Below the pieces are notes generated by a model that worked only from the letters and a program-made list of their open reading frames with translations, searched no databases and had not been told where the DNA came from. Positions 1-8,209 of a DNA stretch of 64,000 nt are shown in pieces (position 1 is the stretch's first letter; the number at the start of each line of letters is the position of its first letter). Made by a program: the position numbers and the translations under genes. The stretch spans positions 1-64,000 of the forward strand of contig CANFLU010000006.1 in assembly GCA_947447975.1 (NCBI GenBank). Reading direction: 5' to 3'. This DNA comes from Comamonadaceae bacterium (GTDB taxonomy: Bacteria; Pseudomonadota; Gammaproteobacteria; Burkholderiales; Burkholderiaceae_C).

Positions 1-149
1 AGGTGCCACCGCCTGATCACACTTAATAACTCCACGTTGATCACTCCTGTGTCTCCTGCTCAATGCTGAACAGGACAGTTTGACTACGTGGGTCAAATTT
101 AGATGCAAATTACTTGGATTAGTGGCTCACTATTGGATGCAATTCAACA
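1..149. mobile_element. Terminal part of an IS21-like insertion sequence (partial)
   Basis: This stretch has no supportable gene and resembles the non-coding end of an IS21-family element. Two imperfect copies of a motif reading roughly GGnTCA..TT.GATGCAA lie at 90-112 and 124-149. The second ends in CAACA, so on the reverse strand the tip reads TGTTGAATTGCAT. IS21 relatives are known to have TG/CA tips and repeated internal motifs of this kind. The transposase genes istA/istB would lie to the left, outside the window. A response regulator gene lacking its 5' half begins at 150, as an insertion would leave it. The family assignment rests on remembered end sequences, not a search. Confidence 0.55.
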
Positions 150-689
150 GTTTATGTTATCGATTTGAATCTTCCAGACGCAGACGGACTGACATTGGTA
201 AAAAAATTGCGACAGTTTCATCCCAGTGTTGGCATCATTATCACGACCGCGCGCAGCATGATTGGGGATAAGGTCATCGGTTACGAAAGCGGTGCAGATA
301 TTTATTTCACCAAACCCGTGGACCCTGCAGAACTCTTGGCTGGCATCGCTGCCATAGCTAAAAAGCAATGGTCACCCAACCTTGGGGCTGAGGCCTTGCA
401 TCTGAGACCTGATCGCCATGTTCTAGAAGGGGTCAATGGCATCGTGGACCTGAGCCCCAACGAAACAATATTGCTGGCGGGACTGGTACGCGCCGCTGGG
501 CAACCGCTGGCACCGTGGCAACTGGCTGAGCTTCTTGGCTTTAGTGACGAGCTGCCCACTTCAGCCGCACTAGAGATGCGCATCGCAAGGTTACGAAAAA
601 AATTGATTACCGCTGGCGCCGCCTCCCCGGGTATCAGAGCTGCTTACAACCGCGGCTATATGCTTTGCTGCAATATATTGATCGGCTGA
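150..689 (+). pseudogene. 5'-truncated OmpR/PhoB-type response regulator
   Basis: The open frame starts inside a receiver domain: VIDLNLPDADGL is strand beta-3 with the phospho-acceptor Asp. The conserved Thr (ITTA) and Lys (FTKPVD) follow, then a C-terminal winged-helix DNA-binding domain (LSPNETILL through YNRGYML). The first half of the receiver, about 45-50 residues with the acidic pocket, is missing, and an in-frame stop lies at 120-122. The only start inside the frame is a TTG at 165. The break coincides with the probable IS21 end at 149. A product made from TTG-165 would lack the acidic pocket, so normal phosphorylation is unlikely, although the DNA-binding domain is intact. Confidence 0.7.
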
Positions 690-786
690 TCAATTCGATG
701 GAAGAATGAGCGCATATCAGCAGTCTTCTAATCGATGCACTTTGCGGTGCGCGAAACCTTGGCCATCGACTTAGCTTCGTTGCGAA

Positions 787-1584
787 CTACAGCGGCCGCA
801 GTTGCGCAATGCGCTGCGTGCCGCGCTGCAAGGCCTCGCGGGCGGTGTGCACCGAGTGCGAACCAAGCACTAAAGGATATGGATGCCGCACGGCAGAGCC
901 CAATAGAAATGCGCAGTCGCCCTGCGCGCAAAACGCAATCTGGCTAGCGCCGTCGGCAAAGACCGCCGCTTCGCGCTCCAGGTTCTGCCCTGCCACCTCC
1001 AAGCGCCCTTGCTGGGCAAACACCCAAGCTAGTGTGTGGTTGGCGGGTACCGTGTAAGTCCAGCGCTCGCCATCGCGCAACTGGACCCACAGGTAATTGG
1101 CATCAAACGGCGCGGGAATTGCACTGTGCGCCTCACCATAAGCGCCCAGCAGCACCGTGACGGGGCCAGACACTGGAACGTTTTCCGGCTGGATAAAGAG
1201 CGCAGAAGGTTCTGCGTTTTCATGCGAGGGCGGCATGGAGAACCAGATTTGAAAACCTCGGATAGCGTCCTCGCCCAGCGGCTTGGCGCGGTGCCAGATG
1301 CCACCGCCTGCCATCATCCACTCGATGCCGCCGCGCCGCACCCGGTCTATCTGGCCTTGCGAGGTTTCGTGCTCGATGTCAAAGCTCAAAGGGAAAGTCA
1401 GGGTGGCAATGCCCGAGTGCGGATGAAATCCAAAATTGGGCCCGCCACCGCCCGGTGCTTCCAGGTAATCCAAAAAAACAAAGGGCTTGAGCAATTCGCC
1501 CAGATCGCCCGGGCTGAACACGCGGGTGATCGGGCCGTGGCGTTTACCAGCGGTGCGCGTCAGGATGGTGGTGGGCGCTGGCAT
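787..1584 (-). CDS. Pirin family protein
   Basis: A 265-residue bicupin of the pirin/YhhW family. The N-terminal cupin holds the metal-site signature HPHSG (His54, His56) and His98 in GGGIWH. The glutamate normally two residues after the third histidine is Ala100 here, so metal coordination may be altered. Bacterial pirins include quercetin dioxygenases and redox or metabolic modulators, and the substrate cannot be read from sequence. The start ATG overlaps the stop of the small membrane peptide upstream (TGATG), suggesting translational coupling. Confidence 0.88.
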   Translation of the reverse strand: MPAPTTILTRTAGKRHGPITRVFSPGDLGELLKPFVFLDYLEAPGGGGPNFGFHPHSGIATLTFPLSFDIEHETSQGQIDRVRRGGIEWMMAGGGIWHRAKPLGEDAIRGFQIWFSMPPSHENAEPSALFIQPENVPVSGPVTVLLGAYGEAHSAIPAPFDANYLWVQLRDGERWTYTVPANHTLAWVFAQQGRLEVAGQNLEREAAVFADGASQIAFCAQGDCAFLLGSAVRHPYPLVLGSHSVHTAREALQRGTQRIAQLRPL

Positions 1585-1712
1585 CAGGCCGGGCCGTCCT
1601 GCGGGCCCTGTCCATCACGCGCGACCCAGCCGCGCCGGTAGCCCGCGCGGTAGCCCAGCCACGCGCCGCCGCAGGCGGCCAAAATAATCAAAATCACAAT
1701 TGCTGGAACCAC
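1584..1712 (-). CDS. Small single-span membrane peptide (42 aa)
   Basis: A 42-codon frame starts at GTG 1712-1710 and stops at TGA 1586-1584, sharing one base with the pirin ATG. The translation has a hydrophobic helix (VPAIVILIILAACGGAWLG) followed by a basic segment rich in Gly, Tyr and Arg and a polar tail. This fits one membrane span with a positive, cytoplasmic C-terminal side. A purine-rich ribosome site (AAGGGAAAAG) lies just upstream. I do not recognise the family. The coupling to pirin, the ribosome site and the clear membrane pattern are the grounds for calling it a gene. Confidence 0.5.
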   Translation of the reverse strand: MVPAIVILIILAACGGAWLGYRAGYRRGWVARDGQGPQDGPA

Positions 1713-1931
1713 AATCTTTTCCCTTGTTGCATGCGCCGGGCCTTTGCCCTGGACTGCACGTCAATATAACGCTATTGCGATGCCTGTGTGTATCGCGCAC
1801 TTCACGCGGCCAGACTTGCGCCGGCCGGGCAATCTGCTCAGCAATTCTTGAAGCAGCCTTGCCAGAGTCCGTCGGGCCGTAATGGCACAATGTTCCCCAA
1901 AGCACTATTTCCCAACTAGGAGTCTTCCCAC

Positions 1932-2903
1932 ATGCAACGTCGTCATCTTTTGCAAGCGGCCAGTGCCGCAAGCGTGTTTCCCGGCCTGGCTTTGGCGCAG
2001 GAAAAATACCCCAGCAAAGTCATTAACTGGATTTGTCCTTATGGCGCTGGCGGCAATGCGGATTTGCGCTCGCGTCAGTTGGCCAAACTCATGGGTGAAA
2101 TCTTGGGGCAGTCCATCATCGTGGATAACAAAGCGGGCGCCGGTGGCAATATAGGCACCGAGGCCATTGCCAAAGCCAAGCCCGACGGTTACACCATCGG
2201 CATGGGCAATTTCGCGCCACTGGCCGTGAACCATGCCCTGTTTAAGAAACTCAATTTCGACCCCGCTGCGGATATCACGCCGATAGCGCTGATCGAGCGC
2301 GGCCCGCTGATCCTGATGGTGCCAGCGGACTCTCCGTACAAATCGGTCAAGGACGTGGTGGCCGCGGCCAAAGCGACACCAGGCAAGTTGAGCTATGCGT
2401 CGGGCGGCATTGGTGGCACGCACCATTTAAGCGGCGCCTTATTTGAGTTTGCAGCCGGTATCGACATGATCCATGTTCCCTACAAAAGCGGGGCCGCCGG
2501 TACCAACGATTTGATGGGCGGCCAAGTGCAAATGATGTTCGAGCAGATGTATACCGCCATGCCGGCGATCAAAGGCGGGCGTTTGCGTGGCTTGGCTATC
2601 ACCAGCAAAACGCGCTCTCCCCTGCTGCCGGACCTGCCCACCATGGGTGAGCAAGGCTACCCTGCCGTGGAAGTGTTGAATTGGCAAGGCCTGATTGGCC
2701 CCAAAGGCATGCCTGCCGACCTGATCAAAACCCTGAATGCTGCTTGCAACAAAGCGCTGCAAGACCCCGATCTGCGCGAAAAAATGCTGGGTCAGGGCAA
2801 TGAAATTGCCGGTGGTACCCCCGAGCAATTTGCCGCGCTTATCAAAGCCGAATCGCCACGCTGGGGCAAGGTGGTGCGCGACGCCAAGATCGAACCGGAA
2901 TAA
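1932..2903 (+). CDS. Bug/TctC family tripartite tricarboxylate transporter substrate-binding protein
   Basis: This 323-residue periplasmic solute-binding protein has an N-terminal export signal (MQRRHLLQAASAASVFPGLALAQ, twin-Arg-like, ending in ALAQ). The Bug-family core follows: YPSKVI, the PYGAGGNAD ligand loop, VDNKAGAGGNIG, and HVPYKSGAAGTNDLMGGQVQ. These proteins bind carboxylates or small aromatic acids and are greatly expanded in Comamonadaceae, mostly as orphans. No TctA/TctB membrane genes lie next to it, so its partner must be elsewhere. The ligand cannot be predicted. The start has a good purine-rich site (ACTAGGAG) upstream. Confidence 0.92.
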   Translation: MQRRHLLQAASAASVFPGLALAQEKYPSKVINWICPYGAGGNADLRSRQLAKLMGEILGQSIIVDNKAGAGGNIGTEAIAKAKPDGYTIGMGNFAPLAVNHALFKKLNFDPAADITPIALIERGPLILMVPADSPYKSVKDVVAAAKATPGKLSYASGGIGGTHHLSGALFEFAAGIDMIHVPYKSGAAGTNDLMGGQVQMMFEQMYTAMPAIKGGRLRGLAITSKTRSPLLPDLPTMGEQGYPAVEVLNWQGLIGPKGMPADLIKTLNAACNKALQDPDLREKMLGQGNEIAGGTPEQFAALIKAESPRWGKVVRDAKIEPE

Positions 2904-3002
2904 AGCTCGTAGCTGGCAACAGCTAAGCGTCCAGTTGGCTTGGCAGCAGTCGGCTTGGCGCGTCCAGAGCCCTTGTTGGGCTAAGCCCGCGACAGGCTCG
3001 AC

Positions 3003-4199
3003 TTACACCGCAGTGGGCGTTTGTGCCAAAGCCTGCGCCCGGCGTATGCTTTCCTGGCCGGGCAGCCATAGCGCGGTCAGTACGCCCGCCGCTGCTATGC
3101 CTGCCATCAAGGTCATCAAGGTACCAAAGCCTGCTGCTTTGACCAAAGGCCCCAGCAAATACACCGCCATGGAGCTGATGCCAAAGGAAATGGCAATACG
3201 GGTGCCGCTGACGCGCGAGCGCATGGAGTCGTCGATGTAGCGCACCACCATGGCGTCACTAAACGGTATGGCCGCAAACACCATCACCATATAGCCGATG
3301 GCGGCCACATACCATTGCCAACCGCTGGTTTGCGAAGCCAAGGCAAAGGCCAGGCACTGCAGCAGCAAAATAGCAACAAACAAAGGCTTGACGGCCACCC
3401 GGTCCAGCAAGCGCCCGACCACCAGTTGCGCCAGGGATCCAATGGCATACACCGCGGCCAGCAGAATGCCCAAGGTGGACGGATCGCTGACCAAGCCTTG
3501 CAATCTATCTGCCAGCAACTGCGCATTGCCGTTGGTGGTGAAGTTGAACAACAGGCTGGTCGTCGTCGCAGTGATCACCATGACCAGAAAAGTGCGCAGC
3601 ACCAAGGTCTTGGGCATTTGCACGCTGGCTGCCCGGTTGCGAGCAGGTGTGGCCGATTCCGCCGGGGCCTGCCACGCAAACATCAAGCCCAGACCCATGC
3701 AGACCAAGGCCGGCACCACAAAGGCCATGCGCCAGCCGAAATGCTCGACCAAAAATCCAGTGGACAAAGCCGCAGCCGCAATACCCAGGTTACCCGCCAA
3801 CCCATTGACGCCTATCGTCCAGCCCGGACGCGGTGCGCTTTGCACCAGCATGGGAATGCCCACCGGATGGTAGATCGAGGAAAAAGCACCTAAGACCACC
3901 AGAGCGATCGCCATCTCCTGCGGCGTGCGGGTACAGGCCACGGCCAGCGCAGACAGGCCCATCCCAAAAAAGAACACCAGCATCATGCGACGCCGGCCCC
4001 ATAAATCGCCCAGGCGCCCAGAAGGTACCGAGCCCAAACCAAACAGCACGAAAGCGCCGGTGGTGTACGGCATCATGTCTTCCCAGCGCGCCAGGCCGAA
4101 GTCCTTGGCAATAGCGCCCACCGCCGCCGCAAAAATCAGCAAAAACAAATGGTCCAGCGCATGGGCTAGGTTGAGCAGAATTTGCGTAGTGCGGTTCAT
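3003..4199 (-). CDS. MFS transporter
   Basis: A 398-residue, 12-helix major facilitator superfamily protein. The motif-A-like loop between helices 2 and 3 reads SGRLGDLWGRRRM. FSSIYHPVG, near the middle of the N-terminal half, resembles the fosmidomycin-resistance-like MFS subgroup. It is transcribed divergently from the molybdopterin oxidoreductase, with 125 bp between the starts, so the two may share a control region. Substrate unknown: a drug, organic acid or sugar are all possible. Confidence 0.85.
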   Translation of the reverse strand: MNRTTQILLNLAHALDHLFLLIFAAAVGAIAKDFGLARWEDMMPYTTGAFVLFGLGSVPSGRLGDLWGRRRMMLVFFFGMGLSALAVACTRTPQEMAIALVVLGAFSSIYHPVGIPMLVQSAPRPGWTIGVNGLAGNLGIAAAALSTGFLVEHFGWRMAFVVPALVCMGLGLMFAWQAPAESATPARNRAASVQMPKTLVLRTFLVMVITATTTSLLFNFTTNGNAQLLADRLQGLVSDPSTLGILLAAVYAIGSLAQLVVGRLLDRVAVKPLFVAILLLQCLAFALASQTSGWQWYVAAIGYMVMVFAAIPFSDAMVVRYIDDSMRSRVSGTRIAISFGISSMAVYLLGPLVKAAGFGTLMTLMAGIAAAGVLTALWLPGQESIRRAQALAQTPTAV

Positions 4200-4324
4200 C
4201 AGCCCATTCTAGGGGTCGGGCATTTGGGTGCGGTCGTGTGGCCAAGCGCCGCTTTGTCGCCGAGTGGACGGGGCGCTGCGGGCCGATGCGCCGACAATCA
4301 CGCGCATCTACCTAGGCCGACACC

Positions 4325-6457
4325 ATGACCCATTCCCCATCCGCAGCCGAACAAAGCCATTACCGCATCTGCCCTTTATGCGAGGCCTGTTGCGGCCTGG
4401 AAGTTCGTACCCAAGGCGATCAAGTGATCAGCATCCGCGGCGCAGCGCAGGATGTGTTCAGCCACGGCTATATCTGCCCCAAAGGCGTATCGCTCAAAGA
4501 CCTGCATGAAGACCCGGACCGCTTGCGCACGCCGCTGATCAAGCGCGATGGCCAATTTATAGAGGCAAGCTGGGAAGAGGCCTTTGCCGAAATACACAAG
4601 CGCTTGCCACCACTGATCCAGGCCCATGGTGCTGACACGGTAGGCTGCATCGTGGGCAACCCGGTGGCCCACAAAATTGGGCTCTTGGCTTACTTTCCGC
4701 GCTTGGTACGCGCCATCGGCACACGCAACATTTTTTCTGCTTCCTCGCTGGACCAAATACCCAAGCAATTGAGCAATGGCCTGATGTATGGCGATTGGAA
4801 TACGCTGGCCGTGCCGGACATCGAGCGCAGCGACTTCCTGCTGATGTTGGGCGCCAACCCGGTGATCAGTAACGGCAGTCTGTGGACCGTGCCCGATTAC
4901 CGGGGCAAAGCCCGCGCCATGCGCGAGCGCGGCGGGCGCATCGTCGTCGTGGATCCGCGCCGCACCGAAACAGCGGCGCAGGCGGACTTGCACTTGCCTA
5001 TCCAACCCGGCGGCGATGCCTTCTTTTTATTGGGCCTGGTACACACCTTGTTTGCTGAAAACCTGCTGCGCCTGGGCCACCTGGGGCCGCATCTGGCGGG
5101 CCTGGATGCGCTGCGTGAGGCCGTGCATGACTTCAACCCGGAACGCATGGCGCCGGCCTGCGGCATAGCTGCAGCAACCCAACGCAACATTGCGCGCGAA
5201 CTGGCGCAGGCCGAGCGCGCCGTAGTGTATGGACGCATAGGCACTTGCACCCAGCGCTTTGGCACCGTCAATAGCTGGCTGGTCGATGTGCTCAATATCC
5301 TGACGGGTAACTTGGACCGAGAAGGCGGCGCCATGTTTACCAAAGCCGCAGCCTTTGCGGTCAACACCAGCGGCACACCGGGGCAGGGGCGCGGTGTGAT
5401 TACCGGCAGGCGCCACAGCCGTGTGTCGAAGGCGCCCGAAGTGTTTGGCGAATTTCCCATCACCTGTCTGGCAGAAGAGATCGAAACACCAGGTCCCGGC
5501 CAGATCAAGGCCCTGATCTGCATTGGCTCCAATCCGGTACTTTCCACACCCCAGGGGCCGCGTATTGCGCAAGCCCTGGCCTCCCTGTCCTTTATGGTGA
5601 GTTTGGATATTTACCTCAACGAGACCAGCCGCCATGCCGACGTCATCCTGCCCGGCCTCTCGCCCTTGGAGGATGTGCATTACGACATCGCCTTCCCGCA
5701 GTTTTCTTACCGCAACCATGCGCGCTTTAGCGGGGCCGTGTTCCCCAAGCCTGCGGGCTTTCCCGAAGAGTGGCAAACCCTGCTGCACTTGGCCAACATC
5801 ATCCAGGGCAAAGCAGATGCTGCATTGGCAGGCCCCGAACTAGGGCCCGAAGCCCTGATCGACCAAGCCCTGCGCGCTGGGCCTTATGGACTGACGCTGG
5901 ATCAAGTCAAAGCTGCACCCGGTGGCATCGACTTAGGGGCTTTGCAAAGCCGCCTGCCAGAGATGCTGCGCACGCCCTCCGGAAAGATTGAGTTGGCGCC
6001 GCCCATGGTGCTGGCCGACCTGGTGCATGTAGAGACTGCATTGGCCGATGTAGCCGAGGGTATGGTCTTGATCGGGCGGCGCGATATGCGCTCGGGCAAT
6101 AGCTGGATGCACAACCTGCCGGTGCTGGCCAAAGGCCCCGAGCGCTGTACCTTGCTGATCCATCCGCAAGACGCTGCCCGCTTGGGACTGGCGCAAGGGG
6201 CTTTGGCACAACTGAGCGCGCTAGGCACGACGCTGAGCGCGCCGGTGGACATCAGCGAGGACATGATGCCCGGCGTAGTCAGCCTACCGCACGGCTGGGG
6301 ACACGACCTACCGGGCAGCCAACTGCACGTAGCAGCGCGCCGGCCTGGCGTCAACCTCAACGCCTTGCTCAGCGACGGCGCACGCGATCCGCTATCGGGC
6401 AATGCGGTGCTTAGCGGCGTTCCGGTGCAGATAACGGCGATGGTCGGACGTCCATAG
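4325..6457 (+). CDS. Molybdopterin-dependent oxidoreductase (MopB superfamily, orphan catalytic subunit)
   Basis: A 710-residue protein with an N-terminal [4Fe-4S] motif (CPLCEACCGLEV ... CPKG, residues about 18-55). The Mo-bisPGD binding domains of the formate dehydrogenase/DMSO reductase superfamily follow, with landmarks VVVDPRRTETA, GNLDREGG and a C-terminal molydopterin-dinucleotide domain (RRDMRSGNSWMHN, LPHGWGHD). It lacks a Tat leader, so it is probably cytoplasmic. No electron-transfer or chaperone subunit is adjacent. I could not find an obvious Cys/SeCys/Ser molybdenum ligand in the usual region (SASSLDQIPKQ), so the reaction cannot be stated. Confidence 0.85.
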   Translation: MTHSPSAAEQSHYRICPLCEACCGLEVRTQGDQVISIRGAAQDVFSHGYICPKGVSLKDLHEDPDRLRTPLIKRDGQFIEASWEEAFAEIHKRLPPLIQAHGADTVGCIVGNPVAHKIGLLAYFPRLVRAIGTRNIFSASSLDQIPKQLSNGLMYGDWNTLAVPDIERSDFLLMLGANPVISNGSLWTVPDYRGKARAMRERGGRIVVVDPRRTETAAQADLHLPIQPGGDAFFLLGLVHTLFAENLLRLGHLGPHLAGLDALREAVHDFNPERMAPACGIAAATQRNIARELAQAERAVVYGRIGTCTQRFGTVNSWLVDVLNILTGNLDREGGAMFTKAAAFAVNTSGTPGQGRGVITGRRHSRVSKAPEVFGEFPITCLAEEIETPGPGQIKALICIGSNPVLSTPQGPRIAQALASLSFMVSLDIYLNETSRHADVILPGLSPLEDVHYDIAFPQFSYRNHARFSGAVFPKPAGFPEEWQTLLHLANIIQGKADAALAGPELGPEALIDQALRAGPYGLTLDQVKAAPGGIDLGALQSRLPEMLRTPSGKIELAPPMVLADLVHVETALADVAEGMVLIGRRDMRSGNSWMHNLPVLAKGPERCTLLIHPQDAARLGLAQGALAQLSALGTTLSAPVDISEDMMPGVVSLPHGWGHDLPGSQLHVAARRPGVNLNALLSDGARDPLSGNAVLSGVPVQITAMVGRP

Positions 6458-6605
6458 ACCATGCGCTAGTAGGTGGGTTGGGCCCATTGCCCTTGCCTCT
6501 ACCAGCGTTTTTGGCACAGCACTTCGCAGCCCAGTGCCGGGCATAGCGTATCGGAATGGGTGCTTGACTATGAAGCGGACGCCAGCGCTACCGCCAATTG
6601 GAAGA

Positions 6606-6677
6606 TGGGCGACACAAGTTTCTAACTTGCGCCCCCGCCGCTTGCTGTATAGGTATTTCGCTCTACCGTAGCTAGAC
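6606..6677 (-). pseudogene. Degenerate tRNA copy resembling tRNA-Val
   Basis: Read on the minus strand, this 72-base stretch keeps blocks of the intact tRNA-Val at 7395-7469. Shared on the plus strand are TGGGCGA (acceptor 3' side), CAAGTTTC and AACTTGCG (T arm, with one loop change), CCCC, GCTCTACC (D arm) and AGCTA. The 5' acceptor strand and the anticodon arm no longer pair with the rest, so it should not make a functional tRNA. It has the same orientation as the intact gene about 790 bp away, with the MntA/HepT pair between. It could be an attachment-site copy left by integration, or a plain tRNA duplication. Confidence 0.6.
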
Positions 6678-6697
6678 TTATGACGCTAAAATAATTC

Positions 6698-7006
6698 ATG
6701 CACCCAGCAATTGGCAACCACAAAAGCGATATCTCCTCGATCTGCAAACGCTACCGCGTAAGCAGATTAGACGTGTTCGGCTCTGCTGCTCGAAAGAATG
6801 ATTTCAAACCTGAAAGCAGCGATGCGGATTTTTTAATCGAATTCGCACCTCATGTTCAAGTTGGCCTAGATGAATTTATGGGCATCAAAATTGAGCTCGA
6901 AAAATTGCTTGGTAGACATGTTGATTTGATTGAGCCAGATGCCGTGGTCAACCCCTATGTGCTTGCAAGCATTAAGCGCGACCGTGAATCGATTTATGCA
7001 GCATGA
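6698..7006 (+). CDS. mntA: MntA-type nucleotidyltransferase antitoxin
   Basis: A 102-residue minimal nucleotidyltransferase (MNT domain). The signature FGSAARK...SSDADFLIEF supplies the GS pair (28-29) and two catalytic acids (Asp42, Asp44), with a third in HVDLIEP (Asp76). In characterised pairs this protein AMPylates the HEPN toxin HepT and so neutralises it. The stop overlaps the start region of hepT by 11 bp, the usual two-gene layout. The region is clearly more AT-rich than its neighbours and is flanked by tRNA sequences, which points to acquisition by transfer. Confidence 0.88.
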   Translation: MHPAIGNHKSDISSICKRYRVSRLDVFGSAARKNDFKPESSDADFLIEFAPHVQVGLDEFMGIKIELEKLLGRHVDLIEPDAVVNPYVLASIKRDRESIYAA

Positions 7007-7346
7007 TCCCCGCGCTTTTCTTTGGGACGTTCGCGAATCGGCCATAGCTATCCAAACGTTTGTAGCCGACTTAGACATCAATTCATTCTCGGCTAACTTC
7101 ATGGCACAAGCCGCCGCAGAAAGAAAGTTTGAAATCATCGGCGAGGCCCTCAATCAACTTTCCAAGATTGATCCCAACTTAGCTTCAAAAATTCCTGACC
7201 TAGCGCAAATCGTTGCATTTAGGAACCAGCTCATTCACGGCTACTCCAAAATAAGAGCGAGTACGGTGTGGACAGTCATACAAGACTCATTGCCGCAACT
7301 TCTCGAATGTGTGAGTGCATTACTCGATGCCTTAGGTGATGATTAA
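6996..7346 (+). CDS. hepT: HepT-like HEPN ribonuclease toxin
   Basis: A 116-residue, all-helical HEPN protein (DUF86/HepT). The catalytic RNase motif R-x4-H with a following Tyr is present as RNQLIHGY (Arg76, His81, Tyr83). The Tyr is the residue AMPylated by MntA in studied systems. I chose ATG 6996, giving MQHDPRAFLWDV, over a start at 6930 inside mntA because the domain begins there and the gene overlaps mntA by 11 bp. It ends just before a strong hairpin shared with the tRNA on the other strand. Confidence 0.87.
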   Translation: MQHDPRAFLWDVRESAIAIQTFVADLDINSFSANFMAQAAAERKFEIIGEALNQLSKIDPNLASKIPDLAQIVAFRNQLIHGYSKIRASTVWTVIQDSLPQLLECVSALLDALGDD

Positions 7347-7352
7347 AAAAAG

Positions 7353-7386
7353 AAAAAGCGCCTAAGATTTCTCTTAAGCGCTTTTT
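7353..7386. terminator. Bidirectional rho-independent terminator between hepT and tRNA-Val
   Basis: AAAAAGCGCCTAAG pairs, with one G-T pair, with CTTAAGCGCTTTTT around a short loop. This gives a 14-bp stem with A-rich and T-rich flanks on opposite sides. The T-run after the stem suits hepT on the plus strand. On the minus strand the A-run becomes a T-run, which suits the tRNA-Val transcript. Confidence 0.8.
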
Positions 7387-7394
7387 GCGTTTTT

Positions 7395-7469
7395 TGGTGG
7401 GCGATGCAAGTTTCGAACTTGCGACCCCTGCAGTGTGAATGCAGTGCTCTACCCCTGAGCTAATCGCCC
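7395..7469 (-). tRNA. tRNA-Val (anticodon CAC)
   Basis: The minus strand gives a full cloverleaf. The acceptor GGGCGAT pairs with ATCGCCC, the D arm contains GGGGTAGAGC, and the anticodon stem CTGCA/TGCAG encloses the loop TTCACAC (anticodon CAC, reading GUG). The T arm has TTCGAAA. The discriminator is A and CCA is encoded (7397-7395). It lies 26 bp downstream of dnaQ on the same strand. A decayed copy lies at 6606-6677. Confidence 0.93.
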
Positions 7470-7495
7470 TGAAACCTGTTCAGGAAAGCCAACGA

Positions 7496-8206
7496 TTATA
7501 CGGTTGATTCTGCGCGTGCCCAGACCGTCTTCCCGGCGCTCGCCTTATCGATTTCGACCAAGACCTTGGCATGGGCTTGCAATTCCTGTTCGTTGGCTTC
7601 CAACACCGTCAACACCAGGGCAGAAAAATCCACCTGGCTACCGGTGGCCTGTGTGCTGACATCGCTGCGGCTGTCCATCAGCAACGCGTCCTGCCCGCGT
7701 GTCATATTGATATACACCTCGGCCAGCAACTCGGCGTCTAGCAAAGCACCGTGCAGCTGGCGGCCGCTGTTGTCCACTTCCAACCTTGCGCACAAAGCGT
7801 CCAGGCTGTTGCGCTTGCCCGGGAACATTTCCTTGGCCATCAGCAAGGTGTCAATCACGCCACTAACGCAGGTATGTAGCGGCGGCTTGCCCAGCAAAGA
7901 CAATTCGCGGTTCAAAAAACCGATGTCAAAGGGCGCGTTGTGGATGATCAGTTCAGCGCCCTGGACAAATGCTAAGAGCTCGTCGGCCACCTGCGCGAAC
8001 TTGGGCTTGTCGCGCAAAAAATCATTGCTGATGCCGTGGACGCGCAAAGCGTCTTCATGGCTGTCCCGTTCCGGGTTGACGTAGAGGTGTAGCTTATTGC
8101 CGGTGAGCTTGCGGTTGACCCATTCCACGCAACCGATTTCAATGACGCGGTCGCCCTGCTCGGCAAATAAGCCGGTGGTTTCGGTGTCTAAAAATACCTG
8201 GCGCAT
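7496..8206 (-). CDS. dnaQ: DNA polymerase III epsilon subunit (3'-5' exonuclease)
   Basis: A 236-residue DEDDh exonuclease. Exo I is FLDTETTGL (Asp7, Glu9), Exo II is IIHNAPFDIGFLNREL, and Exo III is the final His/Asp pair in LHGALLDAELLAEVY. The protein proofreads as part of the Pol III core. The C-terminal tail, about 60 residues, should contact the alpha subunit. It is the last protein gene of the minus-strand isc run, 3 bp after fdx, so it is probably co-transcribed, followed by tRNA-Val. Confidence 0.93.
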   Translation of the reverse strand: MRQVFLDTETTGLFAEQGDRVIEIGCVEWVNRKLTGNKLHLYVNPERDSHEDALRVHGISNDFLRDKPKFAQVADELLAFVQGAELIIHNAPFDIGFLNRELSLLGKPPLHTCVSGVIDTLLMAKEMFPGKRNSLDALCARLEVDNSGRQLHGALLDAELLAEVYINMTRGQDALLMDSRSDVSTQATGSQVDFSALVLTVLEANEQELQAHAKVLVEIDKASAGKTVWARAESTV

Positions 8207-8209
8207 GGC

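Noticed and set aside
1615-1971. 118-codon frame on the minus strand crossing the tctC start
   Set aside because: It overlaps the tctC leader and shows no family features; the 42-codon frame at 1584-1712 in another frame has a ribosome site and membrane pattern.
2968-2982. Small hairpin AGCCC-TTGTT-GGGCT after tctC
   Set aside because: The stem is only 5 bp and has no T-run, so it is too weak to call a terminator.
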